Below are positions 1-9,400 of a stretch of 11,578 nt of DNA, piece by piece. How positions within the stretch are numbered: the stretch's first letter is position 1; each line of letters begins with the position of its first letter. Position numbers and translations under genes: made by a program. The notes beneath the pieces were generated by a model that was given only the letters and a program-made list of their open reading frames with translations, was not told the DNA's origin and searched no databases. The stretch lies in contig PAHQ01000099.1 in NCBI GenBank assembly GCA_002705125.1, positions 15,970 through 27,547 of the forward strand, given 5' to 3'. Origin of the DNA: Verrucomicrobiales bacterium. Its GTDB lineage: Bacteria; Verrucomicrobiota; Verrucomicrobiia; Verrucomicrobiales; DEV007.

Positions 1-327
1 TGTCTTGAGGTTTGCCCATGGAATCGTTTTGCCAAAGCGTCAAAAGAGGCAAAATTCGCTACAAGAGAATTTGTAGGGATGCCTTTAATTCAATTTCTTG
101 GTTTAAATGAGAGTGGTTTCAGGAGTTTGTTTAGAAGATCGCCCGTCAAAAGATTAGGCCGAGAGCGCTTTCTTAGAAATGTTTGTATAGCGATAGGTAA
201 TTCCGGAAAAGAGAAGGATATACCTCACCTCAGAAAAGTTATAGCTGAAGAGAGTGAGATGATTAAGGAGCATGCAAAATGGGCAATTGATGCCATTAAG
301 TCTCGTTCATCACTTGTTCATAATTGA
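1..327 (+). CDS. queG: Epoxyqueuosine reductase, C-terminal part (5' end outside window)
   Basis: QueG reduces epoxyqueuosine to queuosine in tRNA, the last step of queuosine synthesis in the cytoplasm, using cobalamin and two 4Fe-4S clusters. The frame is open from base 1 and gives 108 residues to the TGA at 325-327. It begins with CLEVCPWNRFA, which matches the last cluster-ligand segment of QueG (CxxxCPWN). Next comes FRSLFRRSPVKRLGRERFLRN, matching the family's conserved F..SP.KR.GR....RN stretch, and then a HEAT-repeat-like helical tail (about residues 61-104, AIGNSGKEKDIPHLRKVIAE) typical of the longer QueG form. The catalytic and B12-binding part and most cysteines lie upstream of the window. 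An ATG at 79 is internal and not a real start. The gene looks intact as far as it is visible. The identification is strong; nothing links it functionally to the genes downstream. Confidence 0.92.
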   Translation, partial: CLEVCPWNRFAKASKEAKFATREFVGMPLIQFLGLNESGFRSLFRRSPVKRLGRERFLRNVCIAIGNSGKEKDIPHLRKVIAEESEMIKEHAKWAIDAIKSRSSLVHN

Positions 328-345
328 TCTTTTCTATTCTTGGAA

Positions 346-377
346 TTGAATTTGTTACAAAATAGTTGGAATATAAT
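346..377 (+). promoter_or_regulatory. Candidate sigma-70-type promoter for the giant gene
   Basis: The 81-base gap between queG and the giant gene has a perfect TATAAT at 372-377. The -35 match is poor: TTGAAT at 346-351 leaves a 20-base spacer and TTGTTA at 352-357 leaves 14, so neither is ideal. A start near 384 would give a leader of about 25 bases. No convincing queG terminator hairpin was seen in 328-371, so read-through from queG is also possible. The call rests mainly on the -10 box and its position. Confidence 0.35.
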
Positions 378-408
378 AGTTCCTCCTTAACCCTCTCATA
401 TTTCAGAG

Positions 409-489
409 ATGCTCTTTAAATATTATAAGCCTATTGCAACTGTTGTTTTTTTCTCTTTGTATACTTATCCCTTTAAGTCATTGGAAGCT
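409..489 (+). other. Sec-type signal peptide of the giant protein
   Basis: Residues 1-27 have a short basic start (K4, K7), a hydrophobic core (IATVVFFSLY, residues 9-18) and a likely signal peptidase I site after LEA (residue 27, then QSEA). There is no lipobox cysteine, so a soluble exported protein is expected rather than a lipoprotein. The mature chain begins almost immediately with the first cadherin-like half-module. Confidence 0.8.
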
Positions 490-3400
490 CAGTCCGAGGC
501 TTTTGATGATAATTATCAGATACCAGAAGATTCTGAACTAAAGACAGGCACTGGACCTATTATACAGGTTTCTTTCGATGAGGAAATTGCGCCAGGTTTG
601 ATTGAAGGTGATTGGCAAATTTTAGATCGCATAGAAAATGAAAATGGGGACTCAGAGGATTATCCAACCGATGCGTCTGGTAACATTTGGATTGATTCTG
701 ACTTTGATATTGATTCCTCAAATGTAGGGCCATGGTTTGTTGCTCCCATTCCTATTCAGTCAGGTGCTATCGACGCATTCCCTGGTCTTGATAATGAACT
801 CTTTGGAATTGATGAGGCAGATAACGGAGAAAACTTAGTCACCACTTACTTATTTAGAAATAAGTTTTCACTTGATGATAAAGAAGCGAAATTCTCAGAT
901 TGGGAAATTAATTATTTAGCAGATGATGGAATTATAGTTTACATCAATGAGGAAGAAGTTTTTCGTTCCCCAGCAATTCCAGAAGGAAATGTCACTACAC
1001 TAACTCCTGCGATTGCCGGAGTGAATAATGAGGCTAATTACATATCTGCACGGGTTGATTTAGAAGGTTTGATGATTGTCGGAGATAATCAAATTGCTGT
1101 AGAATTACACCAAGCTGGAAATTCGAGTAGTGATGTTGGATTTGATTTAAATATTTCACCCCTATCAAACGGTGATAGTGGATCCGGCTCCTTTGGTTAT
1201 GTTGACGATCCATTTAATGGTCCTTTTGATACGACAGCGCCCAACAATGCTAATGGAAATATTGGGCAAGGTGTTGGTGTAGACGGAACAAATGCTGCAT
1301 ACATTCAAGTTGGAGGTGGCTGGTTTTTTGGTCCTGTAACCTCTGCGGGGGCTTGGAGAAATAGTATTAGCCTAGACGCAAGCTCTGAACTGGAGATTAG
1401 TTTTAAGTATCGATTAGTGGTCTCTGAAAACTATGAGGAAGATGAGTACGGTGCGGTAATATTTGCTGTTGATGGCAATTTTATCGGGGATGGAGGTGAT
1501 GAAATTGAGAGGCTATCGGGAGAGGGGCAGTCCGATACTGGATGGAAAACTTTTAAAACCCAAGTTTCCCTAGATGCCGGTACTCACACTATTGATTTAG
1601 GTGTTTACAACAATCGTGCTAATTCGGGTAACGAACTAACTGATGTCTGGTTTGACGATATAGTTATTAATTATTCTGGTGGTGGATCTCGATCAGGGGT
1701 TCTCGAGAATGATTTTATTGATGAGCCGACTTCAGTTACAGAGATAGAAAGTAATCCTTCTCACGGCACCTTATCAATGAATGACGATGGGACATTTACA
1801 TACTTACCAGAAATTGACTTTTTTGGTGTTGATCAATTCTCTTATCGCATAGTTGATAGTGAGGGGCGGAGTGATCCAGCTTTAGTGACTATAAATGTGG
1901 AATCTGTGAATGATCTTCCTCAAATATCTAATCGCTTATTTTCTATTACCGAGGATCAAATTTTGGGTATTACATTGAATTCTTCTCTTGAGCTGACTGG
2001 TTCTGACGTTGAATCTCAATCATTAAAGTATTCGGTCGGAACGCAACCTGCGAATGGATCAGTAATCATTAATTCAGATGGGAGTTTTAATTATACCCCT
2101 GAAGAAAACTTTAGCGGTACTGACGTATTCAGTTATTTAGCTTCAGATGGCGAGGACTTTTCTTTACCCTCAACAGTAGAAGTTCAAGTGCTACCTGTTA
2201 ATGATCCTCCATTAGCATTAGACGACAATTTTTTAATTATCGAAAATACTACTTTGCTAGTTTCTCAGCTTTCAAATTCGCAGCCTCAACTGATATTGGA
2301 AGAAGACTTTGATAGTGGTGTTAGTTTTGAGTTTTCAGGTAATGTTGAAATTGAATCAACGGGGCGATTTTCTTCACTCAATGGTTTTGATGAACAGTTT
2401 CTTAGAAATAGCACCTCTGGTAACCCTGCAGAATCAACAACTATAACCATAGATAACCTTCCTCCACACGATAGAATTTCTTTGGGTTTTGTTCTTGCTA
2501 TAATTGATTCTTGGGAAGGTGATATTTTTTCAGTATCCATTGATGGCGTACCTGTTTTTTCTCATAGCTTTAGTAATAGCGGATTACCCAACTCTCAGAG
2601 TTATATTCCATCCGATGGTGTTGAAATAGCTAGAACGGCAGACTTAGGGTTTTCCTCTGGGCCTAGTTCTCTTGACTCAGCATATGATTTAAGAAATGAG
2701 CCAATTTTGAAAGATATTCCTCACAGTTCAGACTCTTTATCAATTGAGATATTTGCTAGTGGTTCGGGTTGGCAAGGGGGAGATGAGGCATCTTGGGCGA
2801 TTGATAGTTTCGAGTTAATGTATTTCAAATCATCAAATGTTGATTTAGTTAGTGTGGGATCTGATTGGTCTTATTTAGATGATGGTTCAGACCTAGGAAA
2901 TACTTGGAAAGAAATTGATTACAATGACGATTCGTGGAGCGTTGGAGGTGCTAAATTGGGTTATGGAGATGACAATGTTTCAACTATTATAAGTTATGGT
3001 GATAACGATGATGAGAAATATATTACTACTTACTTTAGGCATTGGTTTGAAGTAGATGATCTCGAGAGGATTGAGTCGCTCCAAATAGGCTTGCTTAGAG
3101 ATGATGGAGCTGCTGTTTACATTAATGGAGAGGAGGTGGTCCGTTCAAACTTAGTTCCTGATGCAGGTTTCGAAGATGTTTCTATAGAGGTTGTTGGAGA
3201 AGATGATGAGTTGACTTACTTTGAATTTGAGGTGGATCCCTCAGTGTTAATCGATGGAGATAACATTGTTGCAGTCGAAGTTCATCAAACTAGTAGCACG
3301 AGCTCTGACTTAGGTTTTGATATGCGTTTAACTGCGACTCTCAGTAAAGGGTCCTCAATTTTAACCAATGACATAGACGCAGAAAATGATGATTTAAAAG

Positions 3401-6400
3401 TTTCCCTACTTGCTCCACCAGAACATGGGAAACTTGAGTTGAATCAAGATGGAAGCTTCAGCTATATGCCGAATTTAAATTACGAGGGAAATGACGCTTT
3501 TGAGTACACTGTATCAGATGGTGAGTTTTCAGATAATGGTAAAGTACTTATCGTGGTTGAATCTGGTCCGAATGATCTACCAATATCTTTTGGAGAAGAA
3601 TTTCAGGTCCTAGAGGATAATTTTCTCCAAGTTGATGCTGGAGACGGTGTCCTTGAGAATGATTATGACCCCGATGGTGTCGATATTTCCGCAATATTAA
3701 ATTCTGATCCCCAAAATGGTTCACTTAGTTTCTCAGAAGATGGGTCTTTTATTTACATACCAAATAAAAATTTTTCTGGTCAGGATCAATTTACTTATCG
3801 GGTTGCCGATATATTAGGTGATGCACCTTATGTGACGGCAACTATTAATGTATTACCTTTGAATGATCCACCTATTGCGACTGACGATAATTATTTAACT
3901 CCTTTGGATAGTGAATTTTCTATAAATATTTCATCATTGATTGAAAACGATTTTGATCCTGATGGAGACGAACTGAATGTTAATATTTTATCTGGAACTG
4001 AGTCTGGACAATTGATCGAAAAAGAAGATGGCAAGGTAACCTTTGTGCCAGAGCCAGGTTTTTCTGGTTTAGCAAAATTTAATTATGAAGTGTCAGATGG
4101 TGAATTCACGTCTGATCCTGCCAACGTAACGATCAGAGTAAATTCACCCCCAATAGCAACGATTAAACGATATGTAGTTTACGAGGATTCCGTTTTACAG
4201 AGAGATGATGAATTTGGTTTGATTTCAAAAAGCACAGACTCTGAACTCGATGATTTGAGTGTAGTTCTGATTAGCGAACCGCAGCATGGATTACTTTCTC
4301 TTTCCAAGGATGGAAGCTTTGATTATACACCTGAGGCTGACTATAGTGGATTCGATGTTTTTGAGTTTGCTCTTAACGATGGTTATCAAAACTCAACTCC
4401 AGTTCAATGTCAGATTTATATTATTGATGTAGATGATGCCCCAGTTGCTAAAGATGATGATTTTTTTGTTCTGATTGGTCAATCTATTAGTATTCCATCT
4501 GACAAAGGAGTCCTTGCTAATGATCGTGACATTGAAGGTAATTCGGCTGAGGCAAATTTAGTTGAATATTTAGGACAGGGCACGCTTAATCTGAATGCTG
4601 ACGGATCTTTTGATTACACTCCTGCAGAAGGATTTTCAGGAAAAGATTTTTTCAAATACAATTCTATAGCTAATGGTAAAGTCTCCAAAATAGCTACTGT
4701 GGAACTAGAGATAGGGGGTCCGGACGATACAGTAATTATTAGCGAAATCATGTACAACCCTTCATCAGGTGACCCTTCTGAGGAATATATTGAATTGCAT
4801 AATCTTGGTTCTGGCCCTGTCCCGCTGAAAGGTTGGAGTTTTAGTTCTGGGGTTAATTTTAAATTTCCTGAAGTAAGTATTCTTCCTGGTGAGTATTATG
4901 TGATTGCAGCAAACCCTGAAAAATTTGTATCCACCTATGGTGTTCTTGATAATTTAATTGGGCCTTGGGAGGGGCAGTTAAGTAATAGAGGAGAAAGACT
5001 AAGAATTAAAGACGCGCTAGGTGACGAAGTTGATGATGTGACATACTCTGATCAAGGAGATTGGGCCATTAGAATGAGTGAAGACGATCCCAGTGTGCTC
5101 AGAGATGAGAATGGGTGGAAATGGAGCACACCTGCTGATGGGGGTGGAGCATCATTGCAATTAGCGAACATTAATGTTTCTAACAAGTATGGACAGAATT
5201 GGTTCACTGGAAATTCACCAACCCCAGGAAGTAAAAATGATACTTCATTAACGCTTAATGCTCCTCTAATTTTGAACGTAAGACATAGTCCTCCTGTACC
5301 TCGCTCTGGGCAAGAAGTAGTTGTAAGTACTAAACTAAGAGGAGTCGAAGATTTTAATTTAGAAGCAAATTTATATTGGAGGGTTTCAACTTTAGATCCT
5401 GGTGATTTTATTGAGTCCACAATGCAAGATCAAGGTATTAATGGAGACCTTAAATCAGGGGATGGTATATTTAGTGCTCTAGTCCCGGCTCAAGACAATG
5501 AAACTGTGATTGAATTTTATATCAAATCAACTGCTGGTGATTCAGTTAGAAGATGGCCAAACATTGGAAAAAGTGCAGAAGGTCCTAACGCGTTATTTCA
5601 ATTTGATGATGAGAGTTTTTCTGGCTCCCAGCCAGTTTATAGAATGGTTATGACAGCCATTGAGGATAGAGATTTTCGTTTTCGTAATTTCAATAGTTCT
5701 AGTGATGCACAAAAGAATGCAACTCTAATAGTTAGGCAGGGCGAAGACTACGATATACGATACCAATGTGGTGTTCGGGTCCGGGGGGCTGGAAGTAGGA
5801 CGAGAAATCCTCGGAACAATCGCCTTAATATTCCACGCGATAACCCTTTAAGTGGAACAACCAAAATTAATTTAAATAGCCAATATATTTATCTTCAACT
5901 TTTAGGTTCTCGTTTAGCGAGTTTGTCAGGAATTGAAGCTGCATCAGCAAGACCTGTTCAGTTGAGGTATAATGGGGTTAATAGAGCCAATGATAACGAT
6001 AATGAACGTCGATATGGTTCGTATCTTCATGTCGAAGCTATTGATGGTCAATGGGCGGATGACCATTACCCAAATGACCCAGGAGGTAATATTTATTCTA
6101 AGGCTCGTCCTGATGTGAAATGGTCTATCAGGTCAACCGAGGCACTGGGGCCAGATTCTAATCGTTATCGTTCTGACGGCTGGTCAAAAGGCTCGAATGA
6201 ATCATTAGATGATTGGTCTGACTTGCATCGTTTCATGAGAGTTATGAATAACACTTCAAGCGATGAATATTTTCAAGGTGTTTCTGAAGTGGTAGATGTT
6301 GAGCAATGGACCCGTTGGTTTGCCTTTATGACTATCGTGCTTAGTAGAGAAACTAATTTATCTAATGGAACAGATGATGATTACAAATTGTATAGTGGGT

Positions 6401-9400
6401 TAGAAGATAAGCGATTCAAACTAATTCCGCATGATTTTGATACGATTTTTGGACTTGGTGATACGGACACGGATCCTGATGATTCTATTTTTCCTGCAAT
6501 TACGAATTTCGGAGGTCAAACGATGCCGCAGTTGAATGAGTTTTTTAACGAGCCAAAAGTTCTGAGGCTCTATTATAAAAATCTTGAGGCTCTTTTGAGT
6601 ACGGTTTTTTCTAAAGATAAATTTGATAGCCTTGTCGAAAATTCTTTAAACTGGCTCCCCGAAGATAGTGACGTTTTGAGTGATGTTATAAGTTTTATGG
6701 ATGACCGTAGGGCATACATTCTTTCCCAAATATCAGGAGGGTTTACAGCACAAAGCTCACTATCGAGTTCTAATAGTTTTGCTAGAACAACTGACCAAGG
6801 TTTAACAGGTTTAGAGGGGACCTTTGATGCAAAGCTAACTACCGAAATAAGAGTTAATGGTATGTCGGTTCCACTCAATAGGAGAGATGGTACATGGGAT
6901 GGAGATTTGGCAGAAACTGAGGTAGTTTTTTCTGCTGGTTCAGAATGGAAATATTTAGATGACGGCAGTGATCAGGGTATAGAATGGCGCCATTCTGACT
7001 TTGATGATTCTAGTTGGAAAGAAGCCAGAACTAAAATGGGCTATGGTGATAGGGGAGAAGTGACTACGCTCTCTTTTGGAGATGATCCTGATAATAAGTA
7101 TATTACTACTTATTTCAGGAAGAGTTTTGATGTAGTTGACACTGAAAGATTTTCAAGCCTTAGAATTGAATTGCTTTATGATGACGGAGCTGCGGTTTAT
7201 CTAAACGGCGTTGAGCTGGTTCGAGAAAATTTAGAACTTGATTCTAATCATTTGAGCTTGGCTACAGATACTGTAAGAAACGCAACCTTTCAAAATTTTA
7301 ACATTAGCTCAGAAGTTCTGAAAAATGGAAATAACGTTGTTGCTGTAGAAATTCATCAAAGAAGTCCTAGTAGTAGAGATATTAGTTTCGATTTAGAATT
7401 ATTAGGACTTGGCCCCGTTCCTTTAATGTCACCTGGAGTAAATCAAGTCACCGTTGAAGCATTTGATTCTGAAGGTAAAGTTATAGGTTCTGATTTAGTG
7501 CCAATTTGGTATGATACTGAGGAAACTAGTTTGGTTCAGCCAATTGAAGAAGATGTGACCTGGAGTCTTGAAGCTAGCCCATATCTTATTGATGGAGATT
7601 ATGAGGTTCCCTCAGGCTTTACTCTAATTATTGAACCAGGTGTAACTGTTTATTTTTCAGAGGGCTCAAGACTGACTGTAAAAGGAAAGCTAATAGCTGA
7701 AGGGGCAGATTTTAACCCGATTACATTTACTAGTCAGCCTAATTCTACAAGAGGTTGGGAAGGAATATATTTTGAGGAAACATTAGAAAGTAATAAATTA
7801 TCAAATTTCATACAAGATAGATCTGATGATGGTGACCAATCCATTAATATATCGAGTTCTAGGCTTCATCTAGAAGAAGTAACCTGGACAGGGACGGATA
7901 AAACAATACTTGAACTAAGCCATCCTCAAGTAGATGTCATTAATTGCAATTTTCCGTCTACTTCAGGTGAAGAGGTTATACACGGTGAGAATCTTGATGG
8001 TGATGATTTCTTTAACCTTTCTGGAAATTCTTTTGGTACATCTTCAGGTTATAATGATATAATTGATTTTTCTGGCGGGAGAAGGCCTGGGCCGATTATT
8101 TATGTTATCAATAATACTTTTTTTGGTAGCACCGATGATTGTTTGGATTTTGATGGAATTGATGCGCACATTGAAGGTAATAAATTTTTTAATGTCCACA
8201 AAGATGATCCTGAAAGAGAAAGTAGTGCTGCTGCTATTGCTACAGATGGTGATGCTCACCTGACTGTGATTAGGAACCTTTTCTATGATGTTGACCATGC
8301 ATTACTTCTTAAAAATAATAGTGATGCAATATTCGAGAATAATACCGTTGCTAGGGTTGGCGTTGCTTCCATTAGTTTTGATGAGCCTTTAAGAGAGGGA
8401 GTCGTTCCAGGTCGGAAAGTTTCTGTACGTGGCAATATATTTGATTTAGATGCACCTTTATTTGCACATCAATTTTCAGAAGGACAAGAAAATGATCCAG
8501 AAATAATTGCCGAAAAAAATATTCTTCCAGAAGAAAGCTTAGACCTCGGTCAAGGGAATATTGCAAGTGACCCTCTATTTGCTGATTTAAACTCTTTAAA
8601 CTTTTCCATTAGTAATGGATCACCCGCTGTTGGATCAGGTATTAATGGTCTCGATATGGGTTGGAATATTCCTTTTGGTGCTTCAATTAGTGGAGAGCCT
8701 AATTCAATAACTCGGAAAAATAATGCACAAATTAGTGTTTATATTCCTGGCATTTCAGGCATCCAAGATAATGGTACTTTTACTACCGAGTATCGTTGGA
8801 GATTAAATAATCAAGAGTGGTCAGAGCCTGTGAATATTGATCAGATGATAGAGCTTGAGCAACTAACAGAAGGCCCTCAATTTGTTGAAGTCTTAGGGAA
8901 AAATTCTGCCGGAAAATGGCAGGAAAATTCGACAAGGTCAAAAACTTGGGTTGTTAATAATAATGCTTCAAGATTAGTCATCAACGAGATCCTTGCAGAC
9001 AATCAGGGATCATTCAATCATGAGGGAACTTTTCCTGATTACATCGAATTATGGAATGATAGTGATTTCACCAAAGTTCTTTCTGGCATGGTTATTTCTC
9101 AGGATAATGATATTAGTTCTGGCTTTCAGTTTCCAGCTGGAACAGTCATTGGGCCGAATCAATTTTTTACGATATATGCCAATGATCCTGATGGCACAAC
9201 TGGCCTGCATATTGGTTTTGGTTTAGATCGTGATGGTGAATCAATTTCTCTTTTTGAATCACTTCAAAACGGAGGAAAAATTATTGACAGTATTGAGTTT
9301 GGTAGCCAGCTCACAGACAAATCCATTGGAAGGTATGGAAGGTATGGTGAATTTGCTTTAATGCTACCCACTCCAGGTTCGGCTAATAATTCAAAGCTTC

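Larger units (their letters stand above)
490..4728 (+). repeat. Seven tandem cadherin-like (Cadherin_5/Big_9 type) modules, two of them split
   Basis: Each module is about 95 residues with the pattern (A)xDDxaxxxEDxxL...GVLxNDxDxxGD...xxxPxxGxLxxxxDGsFxYxPxxxfxGxDxFxYxvxDGxxxS...VxIxVxxVNDxP. By residue: D1 28-49 plus 427-502; D2 503-600; D3 601-621 plus 981-1056; D4 1057-1153; D5 1154-1247; D6 1248-1344; D7 1345-1440. D4 and D5 carry the clearest calcium-type motifs (NDYDPDG, NDFDPDGDE). D2 and D6 have lost the GVLxND strand motif (D2 has LTGSDVES, D6 has GLISKSTDSE). Such modules are common in large bacterial surface proteins and probably form a calcium-stiffened stalk. The linkers SVNDLP, PVNDPP and PLNDPP mark the borders well. 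Confidence 0.88.

Noticed and set aside
340..372. Direct repeat TTGGAAT at 340-346 and 366-372 next to the -10 box
   Set aside because: Seven bases in AT-rich DNA at 26-base spacing is likely by chance, with no dyad symmetry to suggest an operator.
378..390. Shine-Dalgarno-like AAGGAGGAA on the minus strand
   Set aside because: No minus-strand start codon or reading frame follows at a usable distance.
2286..2540. Minus-strand open frame inside the giant gene
   Set aside because: It lies wholly within a well-supported coding region, has no recognisable domain and no start signals; it is a by-product of the opposite frame. The same holds for open frames at 5052-5420, 6573-6878, 8044-8298, 8372-8566 and 11103-11366.
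490..4728. RTX-type adhesin exported by a type I system
   Set aside because: Tandem cadherin-like modules suggested this, but there is a clear N-terminal signal peptide, no GGxGxDxxx nonapeptide repeats and no transporter genes in the window.
8063..8263. Plus-strand open frames in other phases (8063-8263, 8993-9226, 9929-10207)
   Set aside because: They overlap the beta-helix and lamin-tail coding sequence in another phase; their hydrophobic look comes from reading Asp/Asn/Ile-rich codons out of frame.
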